Shown here in pieces: positions 1 to 7,669 of a DNA stretch of 45,658 nt. The DNA lies in the NCBI GenBank assembly GCA_017514685.1, contig JAFWJN010000019.1, positions 1 through 45,658 on the forward strand, given 5' to 3'. The position numbers were made by a program, and so were the translations under genes. The notes under the pieces are model-generated. The model was not told the DNA's origin and made no database searches. It saw only the letters and a list, made by a program, of their open reading frames with translations. Each line of letters starts with the position of its first letter. Position 1 is the stretch's first letter. This stretch comes from Clostridia bacterium. GTDB lineage: Bacteria > Bacillota > Clostridia > Christensenellales > CAG-138.

Positions 1-29
1 TATTACATTAGCACAATCGTCTTTCGTTC

Positions 30-116
30 GCTATCTTTATTATTCCAGCAGCAGTAGCAGTGCTGTGGGAACTGTGGGAAACCCTTTGGCGTTTTCCATA
101 GTTTCCATAGCTATCT
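30..116 (+). repeat. Inverted repeat made of two tandem 9-mers
   Basis: The 9-mer CTGTGGGAA occurs twice in tandem (63-71, 72-80) and TTTCCATAG occurs twice in tandem (93-101, 102-110). The two blocks can pair as a 19-bp stem (63-81 with 92-110) around a 10-nt loop. All four non-Watson-Crick positions are G.U in plus-strand RNA but would be A.C in minus-strand RNA, so the fold fits a plus-strand transcript. The 7-mer GCTATCT flanks the block at 30-36 and 110-116. The minus strand also reads as a 22-codon ORF (108 down to 40) with no clear ribosome binding site. No function is recognised. Confidence 0.6.
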
Positions 117-317
117 GTCACATATCATTGTAACACCTACATTATAGCAGGTTTTCTTTTCAAAATCTTTCATTGCATGTAAAAACAGTCTATGATAAAA
201 TAATTTTTAATATACTAATTTATAAGAATATATACTTAAAGAATATTGAAATTATATATAGTTTAGCCTGAAACCATTCGACCAATTAACAGGTATTATT
301 ATAGAAAGGATGACGAT
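117..317. other. AT-rich gene-free stretch before the sigma gene
   Basis: No ORF of note is visible. The stretch is rich in TATA-like runs, so several weak sigma-A -10 elements are possible and none stands out. At 269-274 there is TGAAAC, the -35 core of many Bacillus ECF promoters, with GTA about 18 nt downstream. This could be an autoregulated ECF promoter, but the match is too small to be sure. The sigma gene's ribosome binding site AAAGGA lies at 305-310. Confidence 0.4.
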
Positions 318-830
318 ATGGAAAAGCCCAAGATTTCCGATCCGGCTGAAAACAATCTGGAGGTCTTGTTTTCGGAGTTCGGAGACATGGTATATCGCCT
401 TGCATTAGTGCGAACAAGAAGTTCAACTGATGCTGAAGACATTACACAGGAAGTTTTTCTTCGCTGTTTTCGAAGTGCACCTTCTTTTTTATCAAAAGAA
501 CATCAGAAGGCATGGTTGATCAAAGTTACAATCAACTGTTCGAATTCCCTTCTGTCATCTGCTTTCAGGAAACATACCGTTGCACTTGATGCGCTAGGTG
601 AACCTTCCATAGAAGATGAGCTGCCTGATTCCACAGTATATGATGCTGTTATGCAATTACCGGGAAAAATGCGTACTGCCGTTCATCTCTTTTATTATGA
701 AAACTATTCTGTAAAAGAAATTGCTGAAATAATGCACTCAAGCGAATCTGCTGTTAAAACATGGCTTTTCCGCTCAAGAACTATTTTGAAAAACAAACTG
801 AAAGGAGTAATCGAAGATGATTTTTCGTGA
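318..830 (+). CDS. ECF-type RNA polymerase sigma factor
   Basis: This 170-residue protein has the size and two-domain layout of an extracytoplasmic-function sigma factor. Region 2 spans roughly residues 15-82 and contains the DAEDITQEVF segment (38-47) that binds core RNA polymerase and the -10 element. Region 4 spans about 110-162, with a helix-turn-helix at 131-154 (SVKEIAEIM...AVKTWLFRSR) for -35 recognition. The start is supported by AAAGGA at 305-310. The next gene overlaps it by 14 nt and encodes a membrane protein, as expected for a sigma/anti-sigma pair. The regulon and signal cannot be told from sequence. Confidence 0.93.
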   Translation: MEKPKISDPAENNLEVLFSEFGDMVYRLALVRTRSSTDAEDITQEVFLRCFRSAPSFLSKEHQKAWLIKVTINCSNSLLSSAFRKHTVALDALGEPSIEDELPDSTVYDAVMQLPGKMRTAVHLFYYENYSVKEIAEIMHSSESAVKTWLFRSRTILKNKLKGVIEDDFS

Positions 831-1860
831 AGAGTACCGTAAATATAACGATTCTGTTCATGCTCCTAAAAGTATACTCGAATCGGTTAAAAAGGCTGCT
901 GCAGAAGAAGCTACCGAAGAAACAATTCCTTTATTCGAAAGCAAGCCAAAGCGCAGATGGATCAGTATTGCAACTTATTCAGGCGTTGCTGTTGCAGCAG
1001 CAGCTTTAGTACTTTTGATTTTCAATCCATTTCGTGGAAATTATCGGAATCAAAAAAGCGCACAAACGACCGTAGAAGCTGCCGATGCTGCTTACGCATC
1101 TGATACTGCGGTCTTGTCTTATGCTGTTCCTGCCGAATCATTTGATGAGAAAGAAGCTGTTCCGGAATCAGAATCTTTTTCAGGTATTTTGTCCGCTGCC
1201 ATTCCTGAATTTTCAAAATCATCTGAAATGGAAGACAATGAAGCGGAAGAAGTGTTTGAGAATGCTGTCAATGATTTTTCCTATTCTGATATTTATTCCT
1301 GGCTCTCCCCTGTATCCGACAATAAATCTTCTCAGGAAATAAACGCTCCTGTTCTATTAACAAAAGAAACTGGAGCAAGATATTCTGAAAATACAATTAT
1401 TATAGGCGATCAATCAGTCGAGCTGTCATCCGAAAGAACAATACGGGCTCTTGCAGATCTGTCCGGAAAAATACTTTCTGTGTCCGAATATAATGGTCTC
1501 GTATATATTTCCGTTATTGAGAAAGTTCAGGATGATTATGTTATTACTGACGAAGCATATCAGAGTGGTATTTACATTTCTTGTATGCTTCATGACAGTA
1601 CTGTGTTCGAAGATGATAATTTGAACACTTACTCTGTCTTTGAGGTAATAACAAAACATACCGTTGATATAGACAAGGCTATTTCATCGGATCCTCAATC
1701 CTTCTGTCCTGTGATTTCGGATTCCAATGGTACACGTCCTCTTTCTCCTTCTGAAATAACCATTTATGAACCCAGCGATTGTTATACAGTATATGCAGGT
1801 TATGAATGCAGTGACAGTTTGAGAATTCTGTACAGCTTTGCAGAGTTTGGTCTTGAATGA
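817..1860 (+). CDS. Putative membrane-bound anti-sigma factor
   Basis: The 347-residue product has a short basic cytoplasmic N-terminus (about 1-45), one transmembrane helix at about 48-69, and a long acidic, Ser/Glu-rich extracytoplasmic part. No enzymatic motif is seen. It starts inside the end of the sigma gene (14-nt overlap) with an AAAGGAG site just upstream, so translation is probably coupled. Position and topology suggest that the N-terminus holds the sigma factor until an envelope signal is sensed by the outer part; this is inference. The extracytoplasmic region resembles no family I can name, so the ligand is unknown. Confidence 0.75.
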   Translation: MIFREEYRKYNDSVHAPKSILESVKKAAAEEATEETIPLFESKPKRRWISIATYSGVAVAAAALVLLIFNPFRGNYRNQKSAQTTVEAADAAYASDTAVLSYAVPAESFDEKEAVPESESFSGILSAAIPEFSKSSEMEDNEAEEVFENAVNDFSYSDIYSWLSPVSDNKSSQEINAPVLLTKETGARYSENTIIIGDQSVELSSERTIRALADLSGKILSVSEYNGLVYISVIEKVQDDYVITDEAYQSGIYISCMLHDSTVFEDDNLNTYSVFEVITKHTVDIDKAISSDPQSFCPVISDSNGTRPLSPSEITIYEPSDCYTVYAGYECSDSLRILYSFAEFGLE

Positions 1861-1892
1861 ACTTGCAATTAGAAATGAAATAATTTAAAATG

Positions 1893-1916
1893 AACAGGAA
1901 AGAATATTTTCCTGTT
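1893..1916 (+). terminator. Intrinsic terminator of the sigma/anti-sigma operon
   Basis: A 9-bp stem (AACAGGAAA at 1893-1901 with TTTCCTGTT at 1908-1916) and a 6-nt loop are followed by a T-rich tail. It ends the operon and shows that the in-frame ATG at 1890 is not the start of the next gene. Confidence 0.75.
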
Positions 1917-1937
1917 TTATTTTATGGAGGATTTTTT

Positions 1938-2591
1938 ATGATTATCGTTGGAATCTGCGGAGCATCCGGCAGCGGTAAAAGCACACTTGCCAAGCGCATT
2001 CAAGATAGTCTTTCCTGCTCCTGTACGATTATAGGCCAGGATTGTTACTATCATGATTTTTCCAATTTACCGTTTGAAGAGCGCGTTCATCTAAATTATG
2101 ACGAACCAAGCATCTTTGATTATGATGAAATTCTGAAAGATCTGGATGAGCTTTCTTCCGGAAAACCTATTACAAAAAAAGGGTATGATTACGCAAATCA
2201 TATGCGTGCTGATACAAATGATCTGATCTATCCTCCAGATGTTTTGATCCTTGAAGGAATCCACATGTTTCATGATCCGCGTATTCTCGACCGAATGTCT
2301 TTAAAAGTGTATATGCATGTAGATATTGACATCTGTCTGTTGAGACGTGTCCGCAGAGATATGAAGTCCAGAGGCCGTACAATTGATTCCATTACTGATC
2401 AATATCTTGCCACTGTAAAACCAATGTACGAACGTTACATTCAAAATTATATAAAATTAGCAGATTTTGCAATTATGAGAGGCGGTAAAAATCCTCAGGC
2501 GATCGACTGTATTTCTGCTTATCTTACTACAAAAGTTCTTGCCGAAGCTTTTGAAAAAAAACAAACAAACGCTTCAGAATTTCCGGTTTAA
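1938..2591 (+). CDS. udk: Uridine kinase
   Basis: This protein phosphorylates uridine and cytidine to UMP and CMP with ATP or GTP in pyrimidine salvage. The Walker A P-loop GASGSGKS lies at residues 8-15, and the 217-residue length fits the P-loop uridine kinase family. The start at 1938 is chosen because TATGGAGGA precedes it at normal spacing. An in-frame ATG at 1890 lies under a terminator hairpin and would add 16 unconserved residues. The C-terminus shows the arginine-rich RRVRRDMKSRGR lid-like segment. A nucleoside importer is encoded elsewhere in the window (28718-33833), which fits salvage. A related phosphoribulokinase-like kinase is possible but less likely. Confidence 0.9.
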   Translation: MIIVGICGASGSGKSTLAKRIQDSLSCSCTIIGQDCYYHDFSNLPFEERVHLNYDEPSIFDYDEILKDLDELSSGKPITKKGYDYANHMRADTNDLIYPPDVLILEGIHMFHDPRILDRMSLKVYMHVDIDICLLRRVRRDMKSRGRTIDSITDQYLATVKPMYERYIQNYIKLADFAIMRGGKNPQAIDCISAYLTTKVLAEAFEKKQTNASEFPV

Positions 2592-2615
2592 TATTGGTTG
2601 TATCTGAATATGCCA

Positions 2616-2649
2616 AAAGAGCAGCTCCAATTCTCGGGAACTGCTCTTT
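2616..2649. terminator. Bidirectional terminator between udk and plsX
   Basis: AAAGAGCAG (2616-2624) pairs with CTGCTCTTT (2641-2649). The hairpin sits between two convergent genes and has short T-runs on both sides. Confidence 0.8.
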
Positions 2650-2664
2650 ATCAGTTGTTTTCGC

Positions 2665-3681
2665 TTATTCATCGATTTGATTATTATCGATCGTTTCCTG
2701 AATCACCCTCTCCAGGTCATTTTTAATCCAATTATATCCTTGCCTCAGCGCGTTAAAAATCGCTTTTTCGTCCGAACTGCCGTGTGCTTTGATAACGCCT
2801 CCGTTAACCCCTAAAAAAGGAGATCCGCCATATTCCTTGTAATCCATTTTTTTCTTTACATCAGCGAATGCCGGTTTCGCAATTAATCCGCCGATCTTAC
2901 CTCGTAAAGAAGAATAAAGGCTTTCCTTCAGAAGTCCTAGAATCATCTTCGATGCTCCTTCCACTCCCTTCAGAAGAATATTACCGTCAAAACCGTCACA
3001 TACAAGCACTTCAAAATTACCGCTCATCAATTCACGAGCTTCTGCATTACCAACAAAATGAATATTCTTTGTTTCGGAAAGGAGAGAATGAACTTCTTTT
3101 GTGAGCATATTGCCCTTCTCCGATTCACTTCCGTTAGACAGCAACGCGATTCTGGGATCTTTTACCTGAGCAACGCACTCCATATACGCTTTACCCATAA
3201 TTGCAAACTGCTGGAGGTAGATTGGTTTACAATCAGTATTGGCTCCACTATCTAGAAGCAGGACGCTTTTACCATTCATTGTCGGAAGCTGAGATGCCAG
3301 AACCGGCCTTTTTACACCTTTTTGCCTTCTTAGTGAAAGAATAGCTCCCGTTAGCAGTGCCCCGGTACTTCCGGCAGAAACAACACATTGAGCTTCCCCG
3401 TTTTTCACAGCTTCAAACGCTCTAACAAGCGAACTGTCTTTCTTTTTTTTATATGCTTCTGTCGGACTTTCATCAAACCCTATGACTTCAGTCGTTGGAA
3501 TCAAGTGAAAACGATTGGAAAGAGATTCATTTTCGATTTTAAACTGATTCAACGCCTTCTCATCACCAAACAGCATGAGTTCAGCATCTGAGAATGTTTC
3601 ACTTTTTAAAAACTTGCTACATCCTCCCAGAATAGCCTGCGGAGCATTGTCTCCGCCCATAACATCAACTGCAAGTATCAT
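2665..3681 (-). CDS. plsX: Phosphate acyltransferase PlsX
   Basis: PlsX converts acyl-ACP and inorganic phosphate to acyl-phosphate, the donor for PlsY in phospholipid synthesis. It is a peripheral membrane enzyme. The N-terminus AVDVMGGDNAP and the internal GSTGALL segment are typical, and the 338-residue length matches the family. The ATG at 3681 is preferred because GGGG (3690-3693) lies 8 nt upstream; the TTG at 3687 would leave only 2 nt. The gene follows DUF177 and rpmF, the usual Firmicute neighbourhood, but an intrinsic terminator stands between rpmF and plsX. I found no FapR-type operator upstream. Confidence 0.95.
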   Translation of the reverse strand: MILAVDVMGGDNAPQAILGGCSKFLKSETFSDAELMLFGDEKALNQFKIENESLSNRFHLIPTTEVIGFDESPTEAYKKKKDSSLVRAFEAVKNGEAQCVVSAGSTGALLTGAILSLRRQKGVKRPVLASQLPTMNGKSVLLLDSGANTDCKPIYLQQFAIMGKAYMECVAQVKDPRIALLSNGSESEKGNMLTKEVHSLLSETKNIHFVGNAEARELMSGNFEVLVCDGFDGNILLKGVEGASKMILGLLKESLYSSLRGKIGGLIAKPAFADVKKKMDYKEYGGSPFLGVNGGVIKAHGSSDEKAIFNALRQGYNWIKNDLERVIQETIDNNQIDE

Positions 3682-3769
3682 AATCAAATCCCCTTTTCTT
3701 TATTACAATTAAATATGGAAAGAAACGGTAGCTATACAAAAGAGATTTAACCGTTCTGAATGAATCACA

Positions 3770-3796
3770 AAAAGACCTCTCTACGAAAGGTCTTTT
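3770..3796 (-). terminator. Terminator between rpmF and plsX
   Basis: A 9-bp stem (3770-3778 with 3788-3796, AGGTC core) is followed on the minus strand by TTTTT-like sequence. It should cut or reduce read-through from DUF177-rpmF into plsX. Between it and plsX, AACGGT (3724-3729) and ACCGTT (3750-3755) form a weak inverted repeat of unknown role. Confidence 0.75.
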
Positions 3797-3828
3797 ATAC
3801 ATTGGTGTAGTGGGTAATCATGGATCGA

Positions 3829-4017
3829 TTATGCGTCTTTTTCCATGCTGATGACTTCTTCGCCATCATAATATCCGCACTTCTTGCAAACAACATGCGG
3901 GAGCTTCAGCTCGTGGCACTTCGGGCACTCTACCAGATTCGGCGTCTCAAGCTTGAAATTATTCGCTCTACGGGAATCTCTTCTTGCCTTCGATGTTTTT
4001 CTCTTCGGTACTGCCAT
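3829..4017 (-). CDS. rpmF: 50S ribosomal protein L32
   Basis: A small basic ribosomal protein of 62 residues. The [17 protein letters not shown] start is the L32 signature. The C-terminal half carries CPKC and CKKC pairs, so this is the zinc-binding form of L32 rather than the cysteine-less paralogue some Firmicutes carry for zinc starvation. The ATG at 4017 is chosen over the GTG at 4023 because AAGGAGG lies at the right distance and the family begins with MAVPK. The gene begins 2 nt after the DUF177 stop codon, so the two are co-translated. Confidence 0.97.
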   Translation of the reverse strand: MAVPKRKTSKARRDSRRANNFKLETPNLVECPKCHELKLPHVVCKKCGYYDGEEVISMEKDA

Positions 4018-4019
4018 GA

Positions 4020-4529
4020 TCACACCTCCTTATTTTCGTTCAATAAAGTTTTCAATGCTCCAAACGGACCACTGTAATCTGATTGACAATCGCAGGCGCC
4101 CTCGTTTAGATCACGCCCGCATTTGGGACAAAGGCCTTTACAATCAGACTTGCACAAACTGATTATCGGTAAATGCAAATACAAATTATCATAAAAAGCC
4201 TGCCGCAGATCGATTTGCTCGCTTGTATAAGAATATGAGTCATCATCTTCACTCCAAGCGATATCGCGTACAAAAGTCTCATTTATCGGAAACTGCAATG
4301 TCTCAACAAATTTCTTTGTACATCTGGCACATTCAGTTTCATATGCGACTTCTGCCTCTGCGGAAACATGAAATGCTTTTCCATCAAAAGTATAACTTCC
4401 TTCAATGTATGCAGGCTTCATAAAAACAATACGTCTTCCTGCATAGTCATCGGGTTCCAGCTCTTCCTGAATCAAGATCGGGAAAAAATCCCCCGCTCTT
4501 TTCTGAGCATCACTTACCGAGAATTTCAT
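4020..4529 (-). CDS. DUF177 family protein (YceD-like)
   Basis: The 169-residue protein has the DUF177 layout: a beta-rich N-terminal part and a C-terminal cysteine cluster ([13 protein letters not shown], then CDC) that could bind zinc. DUF177 proteins sit directly upstream of rpmF across bacteria. The plant and E. coli relatives have been linked to 23S rRNA metabolism, so a role in large-subunit assembly is likely but inferred. The start has a GAGGT ribosome binding site, and a consensus promoter lies about 30 nt upstream. Confidence 0.88.
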   Translation of the reverse strand: MKFSVSDAQKRAGDFFPILIQEELEPDDYAGRRIVFMKPAYIEGSYTFDGKAFHVSAEAEVAYETECARCTKKFVETLQFPINETFVRDIAWSEDDDSYSYTSEQIDLRQAFYDNLYLHLPIISLCKSDCKGLCPKCGRDLNEGACDCQSDYSGPFGALKTLLNENKEV

Positions 4530-4557
4530 GTCTTACCTCAAAAATCAACCACGCAAT

Positions 4558-4586
4558 ATTTTAACCATTCCATTGCGTTTTGTCAA
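4558..4586 (-). promoter_or_regulatory. Sigma-A promoter for DUF177-rpmF
   Basis: On the minus strand TTGACA (4586-4581) and TAAAAT (4563-4558) are separated by 17 nt, near-perfect sigma-A consensus, about 29 nt from the DUF177 start codon. Confidence 0.88.
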
Positions 4587-4705
4587 CAATATTCTTTGTT
4601 GGTTTTACCGAATTCTTTGCTATTACAAAAGGTTTGAACAGGAAACCAAAAATGTATCTGCAAATTTTGTTTTTTCTATTTCCGAAACAAAAATTAAGTT
4701 GCAAA

Positions 4706-4724
4706 AAGCCCGATCACCGGGCTT
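4706..4724 (-). terminator. Terminator after the divIVA-type gene
   Basis: AAGCCCG (4706-4712) pairs with CGGGCTT (4718-4724) and is followed on the minus strand by TTTTT. It ends the HlyD-like/yggS/sepF/divIVA transcript. Confidence 0.85.
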
Positions 4725-4747
4725 AATCCGTTTCAAAACCACAAAAT

Positions 4748-5092
4748 TTATATCGCATCTGAATCAGACGAAGAATCAGCAGTTTCTTCATCATTTTTCT
4801 CATGGGTTTCTGTCTCAGTTTCAGGAGACAATAATTTTTGTCTTCCCGTATTGCTAAGAAGCTGATGTGGAGATACCGGAGCTACAACTTCCTCTTTTTC
4901 CGTAGTTCCAAGGGGATCTCCCGATAACTTAGAAACAAGATACTCGATTGTTGTTGCCATTTCGAGTCTCTCTTGTTCCATCTGTTTCAATTGAACAATG
5001 ATTTCATCCAAAAAGAGATCTACCTGCTCACAATCATATCCATAAAGAGATTTCCTAAATTCTTTTGTTGCGATATTGTCAGCCTTGATCAT
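4748..5092 (-). CDS. Short DivIVA-domain protein
   Basis: The 114-residue protein has a DivIVA-type N-terminal domain (about 1-55, with ATKEFRKSLYGYDCEQVDLFLDEI-like heptads) and a disordered, acidic Ser/Glu-rich tail. DivIVA and GpsB proteins are coiled-coil scaffolds at curved membrane or septa. Its place right after sepF matches the Firmicute division cluster. It is shorter than typical DivIVA (about 160 residues or more) and closer to GpsB in length, but lacks an obvious second coiled-coil domain. The ribosome binding site is poor and only 15 nt separate it from sepF, so translation may depend on coupling. Confidence 0.82.
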   Translation of the reverse strand: MIKADNIATKEFRKSLYGYDCEQVDLFLDEIIVQLKQMEQERLEMATTIEYLVSKLSGDPLGTTEKEEVVAPVSPHQLLSNTGRQKLLSPETETETHEKNDEETADSSSDSDAI

Positions 5093-5107
5093 ATCTATGA
5101 CAGACCA

Positions 5108-5536
5108 TTAAAGGTCAGTATATCCTTCCTCAGCACTGTCTACGACATCACAGTTTTTCGGCGCTACCAGAAAGATTCCTCTCGAAATCTTATTAATAGA
5201 ACCATCCAAAGCGTATACAGCCCCTAGCAAGAAATCCAGAACTCTCTGTGCTACTGCCCCGTCAAGTTCTTCCATATTAACGATAATCGGTTTATGACTT
5301 TTCAGATTATCTGCAATACTTTGCGCATCTTCATATGATACTGGATGAAAGACAATCATCTTCATATCAGATGCATTCTTTAATGTAGCTTCTGCACGTG
5401 AAGGCGCAGGCTGTTCTTTTTCTTTCCGTTTTGCGAACTTTCCGGCTGCCGGTTTGGTTTCTTTCTCTTCCTCTTCATCGAGGATTTCATCGTCATCAGC
5501 GTCTTCCAAACCGATCAAGCTTAAAAATCTACCCAT
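5108..5536 (-). CDS. sepF: Cell division protein SepF
   Basis: SepF is a membrane-bound FtsZ anchor that supports septum formation. The 142-residue protein has a short N-terminal amphipathic stretch (MGRFLSLIGL), an acidic linker (about 12-50), and the DUF552 core (about 58-135) with VFHPVSYEDAQSIAD and the KPIIVNMEEL strand. The start overlaps the yggS end by 8 nt and has AGGAGG upstream. Order yggS-sepF-divIVA is the classic Gram-positive arrangement, although the usual ylmG and ylmH genes are missing here. Confidence 0.96.
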   Translation of the reverse strand: MGRFLSLIGLEDADDDEILDEEEEKETKPAAGKFAKRKEKEQPAPSRAEATLKNASDMKMIVFHPVSYEDAQSIADNLKSHKPIIVNMEELDGAVAQRVLDFLLGAVYALDGSINKISRGIFLVAPKNCDVVDSAEEGYTDL

Positions 5537-6236
5537 TTATTGATATTCCTCCTACTATCTGTCTAGGCCCGAAGATTGCAGTTCCTACTCTTATAAGAGT
5601 TGCACCTTCTTCAATTGCGACTGTATAATCGTGGCTCATACCCATTGATAAAACATCCATGGCCGGATCGATCTGTTTGAATTTTTCAAACAAGTCATGC
5701 ATTTTTCTGAAATACAATCTGGTATCCTCGGGATCTCCGGCAGGCGGAACGCACATAAACCCGCGAAGCTTTACATTGGTTAAAGATTGGACTTCATCAA
5801 CAAAACGTTCTGTTTCCGATAGAAGAATTCCGCCCTTTTGAGGTTCGTTACCAATATTTACCTGAATCAGGATAGGTTGAATAATACCAAGTTTCTGTGC
5901 TTTTGACTGTATTTCTGATAAAAGTACATCCCGATCCACAGACTGAATCAAATCGGCATTGCCACAGATGTATTTTACCTTGTTCGTTTGCAATTGTCCA
6001 ATGAAATGGGCACTTAATTGTCTCTGTTTATAAAAAGTTAACTTTTGAGAGAACTCCTGGGCTCTATTTTCACCAATTATAGTTACTCCTGCATCAGCCG
6101 CTAATGCAATCCGATCCGTCTCGACATACTTTGTAACAGCACATAATGAAACCTCATTCATTTTTCTTCCGGATCGTTGTATGGAAAGAGCAATATTTTC
6201 CCTAACTTTTTCTAATCTTTCAGCTATCTCATTCAT
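5529..6236 (-). CDS. YggS family PLP-homeostasis protein
   Basis: YggS/PROSC/YlmE proteins bind pyridoxal 5'-phosphate and balance its pools; no substrate turnover is known. The fold is the single-domain alanine-racemase-type barrel. The PLP lysine is K36 in AVTKYV, and the C-terminal SMGMSHDY and RVGTAIFG motifs for phosphate binding are present. Length (235 residues) is normal. The ATG overlaps the upstream TGA (ATGA), with GAGGAGG just upstream. It shares an operon with sepF, as in many Firmicutes. Confidence 0.96.
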   Translation of the reverse strand: MNEIAERLEKVRENIALSIQRSGRKMNEVSLCAVTKYVETDRIALAADAGVTIIGENRAQEFSQKLTFYKQRQLSAHFIGQLQTNKVKYICGNADLIQSVDRDVLLSEIQSKAQKLGIIQPILIQVNIGNEPQKGGILLSETERFVDEVQSLTNVKLRGFMCVPPAGDPEDTRLYFRKMHDLFEKFKQIDPAMDVLSMGMSHDYTVAIEEGATLIRVGTAIFGPRQIVGGISING

Positions 6237-7456
6237 CAGTCATCCTCCTCAATCGGCATACGGTAACGTAATCCGGAGAATAAAGTCAGTTTTTCATCAC
6301 GTGCAGCAATAACGGCTTCTTCTTCGTTAGAGCCGGCAATATAAACTGCGATAGGAGAATATCCATAATCCGTTTTTATAAATACATATGGTACACCGTT
6401 TGAATACTGAATATAATCAAGCGGTACAGTTAATCCGTGTGAAGTATTTCGAATCGTGATTTCTATAACACGCGCATCTAGCAATGGCTGAACATCGGAA
6501 GAAACTGCCATAATATAAAGGATACCGTTTGATGCGTCCTTCTCTGAAACAACCGTACCAGTATATACATTATTGATTCCTTTAATTTCAAACAGATAGG
6601 ATTGCCCTGGCATCAAACGCTTGGATACATCTGCAGAACTCGTTGTGCTTGCAACAAAAGCAACATAGAATATATTTCTGTCAGTTACTATACGGTATGA
6701 GAAGTTCTCGCTCCCTACAGAAAAAGAAGTTGCCGCAAGAACTCTTCGTACCTGGGACACAGTCACCTGTGAAACATCTTTGAGCGGCTCTTCATATGAA
6801 TCCGTATAAAAGCTGACATAGCCATTGTAATCACTGGTTATCGTTCTTGCCATATTTGTTTCAAACATTGCATATTGCTGATCCAGTGCATTAATTTCCG
6901 TAGCAAGTGTTGAAGCATCCGACAACTGACCGACCATCAGATTCCTGCGATCTTTCATTAAACTTAAAAATTCTGCTTCCAATTCGATATAATCAGCAGA
7001 GATTTCACCGTTAGATGCGGCTCTCATGCGATTTCCGATATAATATAATTCGTCATTTAAATTAAGCACAGATTGCGGAAGCTCTCCGTTATTCATCGAT
7101 TTTAACTGAGATTCCAACTTGGTATACAGTTCCGTCTCTCTTGAACAGATTGTATTCAAAGATGTTTCATATCCATACGGATATAAAACAGCTATCGGAG
7201 TTCCTTCCTGCACATAGATGCCGTTATCACAGAGGATTTTTGCATCACTTGCAGATTCTGTAACAGATTGTTCAGCTCTTATTACAATTGCTCTGGTATC
7301 AATGACTGATTCAATTGTTTTTGCGCTCATACGTCGTACTTTACCGGTCATGTTCTGGAACAACATAACAAGAGCCACGACAGCAATGATGACAACCACC
7401 ACACCGCCTGCAGCCAGCAAATAGAATCTTTTGCTCATTTGTACTTTTCGTTCCAT
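6236..7456 (-). CDS. HlyD-like membrane-anchored protein
   Basis: The 406-residue product has one N-terminal transmembrane helix (about residues 12-34) and a large outer region resembling a HlyD/RND-type membrane-fusion protein. It has a split barrel-sandwich (VIRAEQSV... and SDYNGYVSF...), a helical hairpin between the halves (about 120-200), and a beta-barrel after it. No ABC or RND transporter gene lies nearby. It heads the yggS-sepF-divIVA operon behind its own promoter, so a role in septal envelope assembly is conceivable (inference). The start at 7456 has GAGG 8 nt upstream. Confidence 0.72.
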   Translation of the reverse strand: MERKVQMSKRFYLLAAGGVVVVIIAVVALVMLFQNMTGKVRRMSAKTIESVIDTRAIVIRAEQSVTESASDAKILCDNGIYVQEGTPIAVLYPYGYETSLNTICSRETELYTKLESQLKSMNNGELPQSVLNLNDELYYIGNRMRAASNGEISADYIELEAEFLSLMKDRRNLMVGQLSDASTLATEINALDQQYAMFETNMARTITSDYNGYVSFYTDSYEEPLKDVSQVTVSQVRRVLAATSFSVGSENFSYRIVTDRNIFYVAFVASTTSSADVSKRLMPGQSYLFEIKGINNVYTGTVVSEKDASNGILYIMAVSSDVQPLLDARVIEITIRNTSHGLTVPLDYIQYSNGVPYVFIKTDYGYSPIAVYIAGSNEEEAVIAARDEKLTLFSGLRYRMPIEEDD

Positions 7457-7528
7457 TATACGATCCTCAGATTAAGAAAATATGCAAAATACGGTTAAAT
7501 GATTCTGCAAAAAACAATATTATTTGTT

Positions 7529-7557
7529 ATTATACCACTAGGAAAAGATATCAGCAA
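7529..7557 (-). promoter_or_regulatory. Promoter of the HlyD-like/yggS/sepF operon
   Basis: Minus strand: TTGCTG (7557-7552), 17-nt spacer, and TATAAT (7534-7529) preceded by TGG, an extended -10. The leader is about 65 nt. Confidence 0.8.
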
Positions 7558-7611
7558 TGTCTATACTTGTGAATTTCGTTTGACAAAATCTTGAAATAAA
7601 GATACGTAACA

Positions 7612-7640
7612 GAAGGAGCAGTTCGTAGTACTGCTCCTTC
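7612..7640 (-). terminator. Hairpin after pnp
   Basis: GAAGGAGCAG (7612-7621) pairs with CTGCTCCTTC (7631-7640): a strong 10-bp stem just past the pnp stop. The T-tract that follows on the minus strand is weak, so it may serve mainly as a 3'-end stabiliser. Confidence 0.6.
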
Positions 7641-7669
7641 GTAATTACATTAATGTGGGCATTTCATCC

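Noticed and set aside
1890-1937. Longer uridine kinase start at ATG 1890
   Set aside because: The extension runs through a terminator hairpin, and GGAGG supports ATG 1938.
3682-3769. FapR operator upstream of plsX
   Set aside because: No TTAGTACC-type palindrome is present; only a weak unrelated inverted repeat was found.
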